Assembly (NCBI RefSeq): GCF_023806565.1
Contig: NZ_JAMTDV010000029.1
Location: 1-36,817 of the forward strand
Reading direction: 5' to 3'
Length of the DNA: 36,817 bases
Source of the DNA: Accumulibacter sp.
GTDB lineage: Bacteria > Pseudomonadota > Gammaproteobacteria > Burkholderiales > Rhodocyclaceae
A program made the position numbers and the translations under genes. A model generated the notes under the pieces. The model saw only the letters and a program-made list of their open reading frames with translations, ran no database searches and was not told the origin of the DNA. Positions 1 to 8,494 of this stretch are shown here, in pieces (position 1 is the first letter of the stretch; each line of letters starts with the position of its first letter).

Positions 1-136
1 AACCGGTAACCGGCATCGTGGTCGATCGTCATCGGCAGATGGTAGCAGGAGGACGCGAGAACGTCCCGGCAACAGCGGCCCGCGATCTCCGGGCAAGCTC
101 ACTTGCTGATCCGAAGATATTCCGCCCGGACGCAAG

Positions 137-159
137 AAGGGGCGCTTGCGGCGCCCCTT
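137..159 (-). terminator. Probable terminator hairpin of ppk2
   Basis: A perfect 9-bp stem (AAGGGGCGC at 137-145, GCGCCCCTT at 151-159) with a 5-base loop lies 25 bases past the ppk2 stop codon. Read on the minus strand it is followed only by a short T-containing stretch, so it may be a weak intrinsic terminator or a 3'-end stabiliser. The first 136 bases of the window hold no gene that I can support. Confidence 0.55.
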
Positions 160-183
160 GGATGCAACCGGACTCGCTGCCGC

Positions 184-1440
184 TCAGAGGATCGGTGTGT
201 GCGCAGCTGCCGGCAGTGCCGAGCCACTCGGCTCGTAGACGACGTGTGGGCGGCCGACGAGCAGCGGATCGATCGGGCCGATGGCCTCGATGTCCTTGCC
301 GTTATAGTTCAGCTTGTGCAATACATAACGCATCGCGTTGAGGCGAGCGCGCTTCTTGCAGTCGGACTTGATCACCGTCCATGGCGTCTCGGCGGTGTCG
401 GTGTGGAAGAACATCGCCTCCTTGGCCTTGGTGTAGTCGTCCCACTTGTCTAGCGAGGCGAGGTCGATTGGCGACAGTTTCCACTGCTTGAGCGGATGCA
501 CTTCGCGTTCCTTGAAGCGGCGGCGCTGCTCCTTGCGGCTCACTGAGAACCAGAACTTGATCAGATGAATGCCGCTGCGCACCAGCGTCCGTTCGACTTC
601 CGGCGTCTGCCGCATGAATTCCTGGTATTCCTCGTCGGAGCAGAAACCCATGACGCGCTCGACACCCGCGCGGTTGTACCAGGAACGATCGCAAAAAACG
701 ATTTCGCCGGCGGTCGGCAGGTGGCGCACGTAGCGCTGGAAGTACCACTGGCCGCGCTCTTCCTGCGTCGGCTTTTCGAGCGCCACGACGCGTCCTCCGC
801 GCGGATTCAGATGCTCGGTGAAGCGCTTGATGGCGCCCCCCTTGCCCGCCGCGTCACGCCCCTCGAAAATGACCACCACGCGCTGACCGGTCTCCTTGAC
901 CCAGTTCTGCATCTTCAGCAACTCGACCTGCAGGCGATACTTCTGCCGCTCGTAGGCCTTGCGCGACATCAGGTTGCGGTAGGGATAGGAATTGTTGTCG
1001 CGCCAACCGCTCGCCAGCTCGTCGTCGGGACTGGTTGCCGGCTTGGCCGAAGGCACTTCCTCCTTGCCGAGCAGTGCCTTGCGCAGCGCCAGCGCGTCAT
1101 CGGGCGATGAGCCGGTCATGATTGCTTCCAGCGTCTTGGCCAGCGAAGCCGTGTCGCCACCGGAAGCGGAAGCAATGATGTCACGCAGCGCGACTTTCTT
1201 CTGTTCGACCGCCGACGCGGTGGCTTCGGCTATGTCATAGGCTTCCATGCCGCCCGGCGTGCGCGCCGGAGCGACGTCGCCGGCAGACGTCTTGCGCGGC
1301 TGCGTCGCGCGCGGCGAAGTGGATGCTGCACGCGTACCGGTTCGCCGTCCGGCCGGCTTGGCGGCAGGAGCCGCCACATTGTCGGCACTTGCGGCCGGTT
1401 CGTCGGCACCGGCCGCCGGCGGCGGTGTGATCTTGTCCAT
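184..1440 (-). CDS. ppk2: Polyphosphate kinase 2 (PPK2 family)
   Basis: A 418-residue PPK2-family kinase, which transfers phosphate between polyphosphate and nucleoside di- or monophosphates and is cytoplasmic. The catalytic half begins near residue 150 (YPYRNLMSRKAYERQKYRLQ). The P-loop GRDAAGKGG lies at about 194-202, the Walker-B-like DRSWYNR at 251-257, and the lid region follows (KEREVHPLKQWKLSP). The overall pattern is that of the single-domain class I type, though nucleotide preference cannot be read safely. The first 64 residues are an Ala/Pro-rich, probably disordered tail, followed by a helical stretch to about 125. Core class I enzymes are about 300 residues, so this is an N-terminal extension. 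The start at 1440 is chosen because GGAGG lies 7 bases upstream. The frame is open far upstream (to 2310), but that part looks non-coding. A candidate promoter lies at 1510-1539. Confidence 0.93.
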   Translation of the reverse strand: MDKITPPPAAGADEPAASADNVAAPAAKPAGRRTGTRAASTSPRATQPRKTSAGDVAPARTPGGMEAYDIAEATASAVEQKKVALRDIIASASGGDTASLAKTLEAIMTGSSPDDALALRKALLGKEEVPSAKPATSPDDELASGWRDNNSYPYRNLMSRKAYERQKYRLQVELLKMQNWVKETGQRVVVIFEGRDAAGKGGAIKRFTEHLNPRGGRVVALEKPTQEERGQWYFQRYVRHLPTAGEIVFCDRSWYNRAGVERVMGFCSDEEYQEFMRQTPEVERTLVRSGIHLIKFWFSVSRKEQRRRFKEREVHPLKQWKLSPIDLASLDKWDDYTKAKEAMFFHTDTAETPWTVIKSDCKKRARLNAMRYVLHKLNYNGKDIEAIGPIDPLLVGRPHVVYEPSGSALPAAAHTPIL

Positions 1441-1509
1441 CTGTCTACCTCCATTGGGGTGTTCTCTTGCAAAAGTTTGGCGCCGGATCGTCGATTGGCG
1501 GTAACGCCG

Positions 1510-1539
1510 ATGATACCGCCGATATGCCATACACTTCAA
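1510..1539 (-). promoter_or_regulatory. Candidate sigma-70 promoter of ppk2 with inverted repeat
   Basis: On the minus strand TTGAAG, 18 bases, then TATCAT, about 60-70 bases upstream of the ppk2 start. A 7-bp inverted repeat (GGCGGTA at 1497-1503, TACCGCC at 1514-1520, 10-base spacer) overlaps the -10 element, as an operator might. It does not resemble a Pho box. Read by eye only. Confidence 0.4.
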
Positions 1540-1725
1540 TCGCTTGAGCAAGCCCGACTGGATCTTTTCCGCGATTTTCGGCCATAACGACACTCGCCCG
1601 GCAAAAAACTCGGCAGGGGCGGCTAGCCGGCTGCTTGACCTCCTGGTTGACCTGTACGCGAGGCCATGGCTGCGCGACAATATCTGCGCTTCCCGGAGCC
1701 GGACGAAAGTTCTGCCGAACCTCGC

Positions 1726-2208
1726 ATGCCGCCATTCAGTTCCCTCACTCGCCGCGTCTGGCGCTTGTCCAGCCGCGTCTCGCGGCGCTGCTGGCAACTC
1801 TGCTCTTCGCCGTGCTCGGCTGCGCGCCGACCAACCCGATTGCAGCATGTCGCCCGGGAAAGCACGGAGCACGCGAGGGTGGCATTTCGCCGTGCCTACC
1901 GCGAGCGCTTTGGCGACGAGCCGGGATTCCCCGATCTGACCGCTATCAATGCCAGCAGGCTTGCACTCGACGTGCTCGCCGAGCGGTCCACCGAGAGACG
2001 GAAACAGGCGCTGCTCGCACATGGCGCGTTTGTCGGCGCACAGTCGCCGACCGTCTTCGACGCCAACGGCAACACGCTGCGTGACACCTTTCTCTCGGTA
2101 ATCCCGATGACAAGTTCGAATCGCTTCGCCAGCGGATTGCCGGGCGCTCCCTTCATCCGCCAATCCCAGGAGAAAAACCATGCCGCGCAATCTCGTCGTC
2201 TGCTGTGA
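1726..2208 (+). pseudogene. Possible frame-broken lipoprotein gene
   Basis: I do not recognise this gene. One frame (around 1758-1835) encodes a convincing lipoprotein signal, LAALLATLLFAVLGC, with a lipobox. That frame then loses coding character. From about 1850 the +1 frame carries GC-rich third positions and a plausible soluble sequence (RVAFRRAYRERFGDEPGF to RDTFLSVIPMTSSNRF), ending at TGA 2206-2208, 29 bases inside the next gene. The simplest reading is one lipoprotein gene interrupted by a frameshift (real or a sequencing error) near 1835-1880. The upstream start is unclear: an ATG at 1726 is in the second frame, not the lipobox frame. It could also be two chance open frames in GC-rich DNA. 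Confidence 0.3.
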
Positions 2209-3709
2209 CGGAACCTGGTGCAGCCCGGAGCAGCAGACCGGTCTCGCGCCGTCGCCGACCAACGTCGTCAAACTGTACAATCTCTGTCTGGCGGACGCCG
2301 GCCAGCTCACCTACTATCATCCCGGCGTCGGCACCGAAGGCAATCTCGTCGAACGCTTGCTCGGTGGCGGCATCGGCCTTGGTCTGGACGGCAACATCCT
2401 CAGTGCCTACCACTGGCTATGCGACAACTACCGCAGCGGAGACCGGATTTACCTTTTCGGCTTCAGTCGCGGCGCCTATACCGTGCGCAGCCTCGGCGGC
2501 ATGATCGCCCACTGCGGTCTGCTCGACCTTGGCGGACTCGACGAACGAAAGTCCTGGCAAGCGATCCGGAAGGTCTACGAGCACGGTTACCGCAAGCGGG
2601 AGGCGCCCGAGAAGTGGCGTTCGCGCCACACCTTCCTGCACGGCGATCTGCCCGATGGCGCGGTCGGCATCCACCTGATCGGCGTCTGGGATACCGTCGG
2701 TGCGCTTGGCGTTCCCGACGAGCTCGTCGGTCTCGATCAGATGCTCGACGACCCGCGCCGATACCGCTTTCACGATACCGAGCTCAGCCCTGGCGTCCGC
2801 CACGCCCGCCACGCCGTGGCGATGGACGAACGCCGTGCGAGTTTTGCACCTACGCTGTGGACTGGCGAGCAGCGTCCGCCGGAGAGCAGCCTGCAACAGC
2901 TCTGGTTTGCCGGCACGCACAGCGATGTCGGCGGTGGCTATCCCGAGTGCGGCCTTTCCGACGGCACGCTGCAATGGATGGTTGACGAGGCAACGGCGCT
3001 CGGCCTGCGGATCGATCCGGCGCTCGCGAGCCAGCTTGCGCCCGACTCGCGCGGCGTCCTGCACGACTCGACGACCGGTGTCTGGCGGCTTCTGCGGACC
3101 CTGCCCCGCGCCGCACCTCCGGTCGCTGCAGGCAAGGTCGGAACCGAGCTGCATCGGCAGGTGTGGGAGCGCCACCAGTTGCCGCCACTGGCACAGGCGC
3201 CCTACTGGCCGACACGGCTGCTCGCGGCTGGCGAAGCGGCGACCATCGCCGTCTTCGCTCGCGAACACTGGAACTTCAGCGGCCTGTATCTCGAGGCCGG
3301 GGTCCGCTACGACCTTGCCGCGCGCGGCGAATGGCTCGACAGCAGCGTCGCCTGCGGTCCCGGCGGCGTACGTGACGGGTTCAACATTGGCGAAGTGGCC
3401 TACCTGCTGGGCGACGCGATCGGCGAGGCGGAAGCGATGTACAAGCGCCTGACCGGCAAGCAAGGCGCCGACTGGTGGGGATCCCGGCGTCGCGACGATG
3501 CTCCGTGGTTCGCACTGATCGGCATGATCGCCAACCAGCCGAGCATGGATGGCAGCGGTACGGCGATCGAAGGCGAGACTTTCCTGATCGGCGACCACTG
3601 CACCTGGACGCCGGAACGGTCCGGCTACCTGTACTGCTATGCCAACGACGCGTGGACGTTTTACGGCAACAACCGTGGGCAGGTAACGCTGACCGTAAAG
3701 CGCCCATGA
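2180..3709 (+). CDS. DUF2235 family alpha/beta hydrolase
   Basis: A 509-residue protein with the DUF2235 hydrolase pattern. It opens with LVVCCDGTW, has a nucleophile elbow GFSRGAY (Ser96), then GVWDTVGALG (Asp171) and AGTHSDVGGGY (His247), which together form a plausible Ser-Asp-His triad. The family includes Tle1-type phospholipase effectors of type VI secretion, but no secretion gene, immunity gene or VgrG is visible here and there is no signal peptide. The C-terminal third (from about 330) is less conserved and may be a regulatory or binding region. The start has AGGAGA 6 bases upstream. It reads convergently with dcuA, leaving 36 bases between stop codons. The substrate is unknown; a lipase or esterase role is inferred from the family. 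Confidence 0.85.
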   Translation: MPRNLVVCCDGTWCSPEQQTGLAPSPTNVVKLYNLCLADAGQLTYYHPGVGTEGNLVERLLGGGIGLGLDGNILSAYHWLCDNYRSGDRIYLFGFSRGAYTVRSLGGMIAHCGLLDLGGLDERKSWQAIRKVYEHGYRKREAPEKWRSRHTFLHGDLPDGAVGIHLIGVWDTVGALGVPDELVGLDQMLDDPRRYRFHDTELSPGVRHARHAVAMDERRASFAPTLWTGEQRPPESSLQQLWFAGTHSDVGGGYPECGLSDGTLQWMVDEATALGLRIDPALASQLAPDSRGVLHDSTTGVWRLLRTLPRAAPPVAAGKVGTELHRQVWERHQLPPLAQAPYWPTRLLAAGEAATIAVFAREHWNFSGLYLEAGVRYDLAARGEWLDSSVACGPGGVRDGFNIGEVAYLLGDAIGEAEAMYKRLTGKQGADWWGSRRRDDAPWFALIGMIANQPSMDGSGTAIEGETFLIGDHCTWTPERSGYLYCYANDAWTFYGNNRGQVTLTVKRP

Positions 3710-3711
3710 TC

Positions 3712-3745
3712 AGCGGCGCTCCGACCGCGGCATGGGCGCGCCGCT
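3712..3745. terminator. Inverted repeat between convergent genes, possible bidirectional terminator
   Basis: AGCGGCGC (3712-3719) and GCGCCGCT (3738-3745) form an 8-bp inverted repeat that fills the gap between the convergent DUF2235 and dcuA stop codons. The loop is long (18 bases) and there is no T tract, so the terminator function is inferred from position only. Confidence 0.3.
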
Positions 3746-5071
3746 TCAGAACATCACTCGCGCCAGCAAGAGACCACTGCTGACCGCCACACTGGTGGCC
3801 ACCAGACCGGGAATCATGAACGAGTGATTGAGCACGTACTTGCCGATCTTCGTCGTCCCGGAGAGATCGAAGTTGATCGCCGCGATCAGCGAACCATAGG
3901 TCGGAATGAAGAAATAGCCATTGACCGACGGAAACATGGCGATCAGGAACTGCGGCGGAATGCCCAGCGCAATGCCCAGCGGCATCAGCGCGCGCGTCGT
4001 CGCGGCCTGACTGTAGAGCAACACCGAAGCGAAGAACAGGCCGAAGGCGAACGTCCAGGGCGCAGTTTCCGCCCAGTGACCGATCGCCGGAACGATGACG
4101 TCCTTGTTCGCCGCGATAAAGCTGTCGCCAAGCCAGGCCAGACCGAAGATTCCGATCACCGCCACGACACCAGCCCGCAGCGTGGCCGTCCGCGGCACCT
4201 CGTCGACGTTTACCCGGGTAAGCATGAGCATGATTGCGGCAATCGCCATCATCACGATCTCGATGACGATCGGCATGCCGAGCGGGCTCTTGGCCCCCGG
4301 CAGCCTGCGCAACTCGGGGAAAAAGCCGACCAGTACCACGAGCGCGACGCCCGCCAGGAAGAGATAGGCGGACAGTCTGGCTGCCGGCTTCAATGGCGGC
4401 CGATCGGCGGCTGCCTTCGGTTGCGGAATCTCCCCTGCCTGCAGGCGTGCCTGATAGTCGGGATCGTCCTTCAGGTCCTTGCCGACGAACATCGAAACGA
4501 CCGCCCCCGCGACGACCCCGGTCAGCGTCGCCGGAACGCAGATCATCAGAATCTCGGGCAGACCCCACTGCACCATACCCTTCTCCGCGAACAGCCCGAT
4601 CATCGCTGCCGTCGCGGCGGCTACCGGGCTGGCGGTGATCGCCTGTTGCGAGGCAATCGTCGCGATCGCCATCGGCCGCTCCGGACGGATTCCGCTCTGG
4701 TGCGCAGTTTCGTAGATCACCGGCAGCAGCGGGTAGACGATATGCCCGGTGCCGGCGACAAAGGTGAAGCTCCAGGTGGTCAGCGGAGCGACGATGGTGA
4801 CGTACTTCGGGTTGGCGCGGATGATGCGCTCGGCGACGCGCACGAGGAAGTCGATGCCACCGGCCGCGTCCATCACCGAGGCGGCCATGATCACCGCCAG
4901 GATGATCAGCATCACATCGATCGGTGGCGATGTTGGCGCGACGCCGAAGCCGACGACCAGCACCAGCAGCCCGACCGCTCCCCAGAGGCCCAGCCCCACC
5001 CCACTGTAACGCGCACCCATCCAGATCGCCGCGAGCACGACGACGAATTGCAGGAAAATGAGCCAGCTCAT
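3746..5071 (-). CDS. dcuA: Anaerobic C4-dicarboxylate transporter, DcuA/DcuB family
   Basis: A 441-residue inner-membrane protein with about ten to twelve hydrophobic segments, typical of Dcu carriers (about 435-445 residues). These exchange or take up aspartate, fumarate, malate and succinate under low-oxygen conditions. Family-typical stretches include VAPLTTWSFTFVAGTGHIVY, ATIASQQAITASPVAAATA and the end region FIPTYGSLIAAINFDLSGTT. The hydrophilic central loop is at about 215-245 (KDLKDDPDYQARL). The start at 5071 (MSWLIFLQF) has GGAGG upstream; the open frame extends past it without coding character. It lies 20 bases downstream of aspA on the same strand, as in the enteric aspA-dcuA operon, which favours the DcuA role (aspartate import, fumarate/succinate export) over DcuB. 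Sequence alone does not separate the two. Confidence 0.92.
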   Translation of the reverse strand: MSWLIFLQFVVVLAAIWMGARYSGVGLGLWGAVGLLVLVVGFGVAPTSPPIDVMLIILAVIMAASVMDAAGGIDFLVRVAERIIRANPKYVTIVAPLTTWSFTFVAGTGHIVYPLLPVIYETAHQSGIRPERPMAIATIASQQAITASPVAAATAAMIGLFAEKGMVQWGLPEILMICVPATLTGVVAGAVVSMFVGKDLKDDPDYQARLQAGEIPQPKAAADRPPLKPAARLSAYLFLAGVALVVLVGFFPELRRLPGAKSPLGMPIVIEIVMMAIAAIMLMLTRVNVDEVPRTATLRAGVVAVIGIFGLAWLGDSFIAANKDVIVPAIGHWAETAPWTFAFGLFFASVLLYSQAATTRALMPLGIALGIPPQFLIAMFPSVNGYFFIPTYGSLIAAINFDLSGTTKIGKYVLNHSFMIPGLVATSVAVSSGLLLARVMF

Positions 5072-5091
5072 GACATTTCCTCCCGATCGGG

Positions 5092-6489
5092 TTACTCGGA
5101 CTGTGGGCTGATCAGGTTTTCGAACGAGAAAATCTCGTCCCACTGCTCCTGCGTCAGCAGCTTGCGCTCCTTGATCACGATGTCGTGCAGCGATTTGCCG
5201 CTCTCGTAGCCCTCGCGAGCAATTTCGGCGCATTGCTTGTAGCCGAGCTTCGGCTTGAGTACGGTGACGATACCCAGCGAGTTGAGCACCATATCGCGCG
5301 CGTGTTCGACGTTGGCGGTGATGCCATTGACGCAGTTGACCCGCAGGCTGTTGACCGCGTTCTCCATGGTGAAGATCGACGTAAACAGCGCGAAGGTGAT
5401 CACCGGTTCCATCACGTTGAGCTGCAGTTGCCCGGCCGAAGCGGCGAGAGTCACCGTCAGGTCGAGGCCGATCACCAGAAAGCTGGTCTGGTTGACGACT
5501 TCGGGAATCACCGGATTCACCTTGCCCGGCATGATCGACGACCCCGGCTGCATCTGCGGCAGGTTGATCTCGTTGAGACCGCAGCGCGGGCCGGAGGCAA
5601 GCATGCGGATGTCGTTGCAGATCTTGGTCAGTTTGGCAGCGGTTCGCTTGAGCACGCCGGAGAGCTGCACATAGGCGCCGGTGTCCGAAGTTGCCTCGAC
5701 CAGGTCGCCGGCAAGAATGAATTTGACGTCGGTCAGTTCGGACAGATAGCGGGTCACGAGTTCAGGATAGCCCGCCGCTGCCGTCACCGAAGTACCGATT
5801 GCGGTGGCGCCAAGATTGATTTCGTGCAGCAACTGGCGCACCTCGGCGATGCGAACCACCTCCTCGCCGATCGTCGTTCCCCAACCGTGAAACTCCTGCC
5901 CAAGTGACATCGGTACGGCATCCTGCAGGTGGGTGCGGCCCATCTTGAGAACCCGTTCGAATTCCTTGGCCTTGGCGAAGAAAGCGTCCTGCAGCCTGCG
6001 CAGGGCCTCCATGTAACTTGCGAGGCGCAGGATCAGTGCCAGGCGGAAAGCGGTGGGATAGGTATCGTTGGTCGATTGCCCGTAGTTCACATGATCGTTG
6101 GGGTTGACGTGCTGGTATTCGCCCTTGCGGTGGCCGAGTCGTTCCAGTGCGAGGTTGGCAATCACTTCATTGGCATTCATGTTGGTCGAAGTGCCGGCGC
6201 CACCCTGGATGAAATCGGTGACGAACTGTTCGCACATCTCGCCAGCGATCAGCCGGTCGCAGGCACCAACGATGGCGTCGGCAACGCGCGCATCGAGCAC
6301 GCCGAGATCGCGGTTGGCCAGCGCCGCCGCTTTCTTGACATAGCCGAACGCCTTGACGAAATAGGGCTCGGCCGACATCGGGATGCCGGTGATGTGGAAG
6401 TTTTCCTTGCCACGCAGCGTCTGCACACCGTAATACGCACCGTCGGGCAGTTCCTTCTCGCCGAGGAAATCCTTTTCGATTCGTGCCAT
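5092..6489 (-). CDS. aspA: Aspartate ammonia-lyase (aspartase)
   Basis: A 465-residue fumarase/aspartase superfamily enzyme converting L-aspartate to fumarate and ammonium in the cytoplasm (E. coli AspA is 478 residues). Visible motifs are GGAGTSTNMNANEV (97-110), NDHVNYGQSTNDTYPTA (131-147) and the catalytic-loop signature GSSIMPGKVNP (316-326). The aspartase-like N-terminus (RIEKDFLGEKELPDGAYYG) separates it from FumC. Two near ATGs exist (6495 and 6489); 6489 is preferred because GAAAGGA sits at proper spacing only for it. It is first in an operon with dcuA, so the pair imports aspartate and feeds fumarate to respiration or exchange. A candidate promoter lies at 6625-6652. Confidence 0.95.
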   Translation of the reverse strand: MARIEKDFLGEKELPDGAYYGVQTLRGKENFHITGIPMSAEPYFVKAFGYVKKAAALANRDLGVLDARVADAIVGACDRLIAGEMCEQFVTDFIQGGAGTSTNMNANEVIANLALERLGHRKGEYQHVNPNDHVNYGQSTNDTYPTAFRLALILRLASYMEALRRLQDAFFAKAKEFERVLKMGRTHLQDAVPMSLGQEFHGWGTTIGEEVVRIAEVRQLLHEINLGATAIGTSVTAAAGYPELVTRYLSELTDVKFILAGDLVEATSDTGAYVQLSGVLKRTAAKLTKICNDIRMLASGPRCGLNEINLPQMQPGSSIMPGKVNPVIPEVVNQTSFLVIGLDLTVTLAASAGQLQLNVMEPVITFALFTSIFTMENAVNSLRVNCVNGITANVEHARDMVLNSLGIVTVLKPKLGYKQCAEIAREGYESGKSLHDIVIKERKLLTQEQWDEIFSFENLISPQSE

Positions 6490-6624
6490 GACCATTCCTT
6501 TCGTTTGCTGAAGAGTCGTCGTGCCGCTTCGTGGACGGACGTCTGTCATCGGTTTGCTGGCCTCCGAACGATGCTGCACACGCCAATCCGTGCGCACGCC
6601 TTGCCGCCTGCTAGCCGATGCACC

Positions 6625-6652
6625 ATTCTAGCCCAGGCCGACACCGAGGCAA
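6625..6652 (-). promoter_or_regulatory. Candidate sigma-70 promoter of aspA-dcuA
   Basis: On the minus strand TTGCCT, 16 bases, then TAGAAT. It would give a leader of about 130 bases before the aspA start. The rest of the 488-base gap (6490-6977) between aspA and the divergent ECF sigma gene holds no gene that I can support. Confidence 0.45.
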
Positions 6653-6977
6653 GGCCGAAGTTGTTCGTGGCGAGGCTCCTTCCGGCGCGAGAAAGCCTCG
6701 CCTCGAACGAAGACTGCGAAGAAAATGCGCCCCCCAGCAAAGAAAGTGCATCCAGCATCGCCGACATCGCGTATCTCTTCACATCTCCGAGCCAGACGCA
6801 GTTGCGTCAACCGGAGTGGCCGCACCGTCCAACCGATTTCTTGCCGAGAATTGTCATGCCCATCACTCCCGTCTGCATCATCGCCCGTTCGGTGATCAAC
6901 GCCAGCACGCAAGATTTGGCGTGAACCCGACGATCGTGCAGAATGTTCCCGACACGCCGACGCAAACGGGCGAGCAA

Positions 6978-7640
6978 ATGAACGACAGCGACGATTTCGC
7001 CAGCGAAACGCAGCCGAAAACCGATGCAGACGGGCTGCCGGCAAGTGACATTTGCCGGCAGCGAGGGCTGGCCGATGAAGCCCGTCTGCAGGACTGGATC
7101 GGCCGCATCGTGCGCCAGGACGAACAGGCCCTCGCCGAACTTTACGAGGCGATGGCCGGACGCATCTACGGTCTCGCGCTGCGCATCACCCGGCACGTGC
7201 AGACCGCCGAAGAAGTGACCGAAGACGCTTTCTGGCAAATCTGGCGACAGGCGCCGCGCTTCGACGCACGACGAGGCAGAGTTGTCGCCTGGATGCTGAC
7301 CATCGCGCGCAGCCGCGCACTTGACGCGCTGCGCCGCGCCGACCACGCCGAGGCGCTCGATGAGGAGTCGCTGGCCGACCAGCAGACCGACAGCGATCCG
7401 CACGACCTGCTGGCTGCGGTACAGAGGCAGCACCGCCTGCATTCCGCATTGCGCCGTCTTGACCCGCTACCCCGGCAACTGCTGGCGCTGGCGTTTTTCC
7501 GCGGGCTCTCGCACGAAGAGATCGCCAGCCAGATGAGCCTGCCACTGGGTACGGTCAAGTCGCATATCCGTCGCTCTCTGTTGCACCTGCGCGAATTGCT
7601 CGGCACGGACGATCTACACTCTTCCACGGTAACGCCATGA
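6978..7640 (+). CDS. ECF-type RNA polymerase sigma factor
   Basis: A 220-residue extracytoplasmic-function sigma factor. Region 2 spans about 47-120 (ALAELYEAMAGRIYGLALRI, then TAEEVTEDAFWQIWRQAPRF and WMLTIARSRALDALRR). Region 4 spans about 155-207 with the helix-turn-helix LSHEEIASQMSLPLGTVKSH. The 37-residue acidic N-terminal lead is longer than usual, and an upstream GTG (6921) is in frame, so the start is uncertain; the ATG at 6978 has only a weak ribosome site. The stop overlaps the start of the cupin anti-sigma gene by 3 bases (ATGA), which indicates translational coupling. By analogy with RpoE-ChrR it probably controls an oxidative or singlet-oxygen type stress response, but the trigger is not shown by the sequence. 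Confidence 0.92.
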   Translation: MNDSDDFASETQPKTDADGLPASDICRQRGLADEARLQDWIGRIVRQDEQALAELYEAMAGRIYGLALRITRHVQTAEEVTEDAFWQIWRQAPRFDARRGRVVAWMLTIARSRALDALRRADHAEALDEESLADQQTDSDPHDLLAAVQRQHRLHSALRRLDPLPRQLLALAFFRGLSHEEIASQMSLPLGTVKSHIRRSLLHLRELLGTDDLHSSTVTP

Positions 7641-8494
7641 AACCTGCACCCGACAAGTTCGTCGCCGACACTACCGACGATAGCGACGAAAGCGAATTGC
7701 AGCTCTTGATTTGCGATGGACTGGCGCCGCTGCAATTTCCTGCGGCCGAGCGCACCGCACTGCGCGACCGTCTCTTGCGCCGGGTCGGCGAGAGCGTCCG
7801 CCGGCATGCGGGTCTGCTCACGGTGCGCTCTGGCGACGGCGTCTGGCGCACGGTCAAGGCGGGCATCCGTGCTCGCATTCTCTGGAACGGAGGGCAAGGC
7901 AGCTCGGCACTGGTCGAATTCGCGGCCGGCGCCACCCTGCCGGCGCATCGTCATCGCCATCTGGAGGAAGGCATCGTGCTGCACGGCAGCCTGCGGCTCG
8001 GTGACCTGGAGCTGGGACCGGGCGACTACCACGTCTCGCCGCCAGGCAGCCGGCACGCCCCCATCAGCTCGGGCACCGGCGGGCTGGCCTATCTGCGCGG
8101 CAGCTCACTGGGACACACCGGCGCCGTCTTGGGTGAGTTGCTCGGCGCCCTGGTGCCGGGCGTGGGACCCGCGGTGCGCACCGTCTTTTCCGGTGAAGGA
8201 AACTGGGAAGCGATTGCACCCGGCGTCGAGCAGAAAATCCTGTGGCAGGACGGCGAAGTGATCTCGCGCTTCCTCCGCCTCGCCGCCGGAGCCAGCCTGC
8301 CAGGGCATGGGCACGCCGAGGAAGAGGAGTGCATGATGCTGAGCGGCGACGCCTTTTTCGGCGACGTGCTGGTGCAGGCTGGCGAGTTCCATCTCGCACC
8401 GACGGGTAGTGAACACGGCGAACTGAGCAGCGACAACGGTGCCTTGCTGTTCCTGCGTGGTCGCCCGTTCCTGCCGCTGCGACCCGGAGCATGA
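7637..8494 (+). CDS. ChrR-like anti-sigma factor with two cupin domains
   Basis: A 285-residue protein that should bind and hold the upstream sigma factor until a signal releases it. Two homologous cupin domains are visible. The first has HRHRHLEEG (His104/106/108, Glu110/111) and a later His140 in PPGSRH. The second has HGHAEEEE (His224/226, Glu230) and His260 in PTGSEH. Both repeats share an ILW-x-G lead and an AAGAxLPxHxH core, so both metal sites look intact. ChrR proteins normally carry an N-terminal zinc motif (His-x3-Cys-x2-Cys) for sigma binding; I see none, only a single Cys26 in a 60-residue acidic-to-basic helix region. It is coupled to the sigma gene by an ATGA overlap and to the SRPBCC gene by another. 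The anti-sigma role is inferred from domain and position. Confidence 0.85.
   Translation: MKPAPDKFVADTTDDSDESELQLLICDGLAPLQFPAAERTALRDRLLRRVGESVRRHAGLLTVRSGDGVWRTVKAGIRARILWNGGQGSSALVEFAAGATLPAHRHRHLEEGIVLHGSLRLGDLELGPGDYHVSPPGSRHAPISSGTGGLAYLRGSSLGHTGAVLGELLGALVPGVGPAVRTVFSGEGNWEAIAPGVEQKILWQDGEVISRFLRLAAGASLPGHGHAEEEECMMLSGDAFFGDVLVQAGEFHLAPTGSEHGELSSDNGALLFLRGRPFLPLRPGA

Noticed and set aside
3824-5209. A 461-residue plus-strand open frame over dcuA
   Set aside because: Composition is an Arg/His/Asp-rich shadow of a membrane protein gene on the other strand; dcuA is unmistakable.
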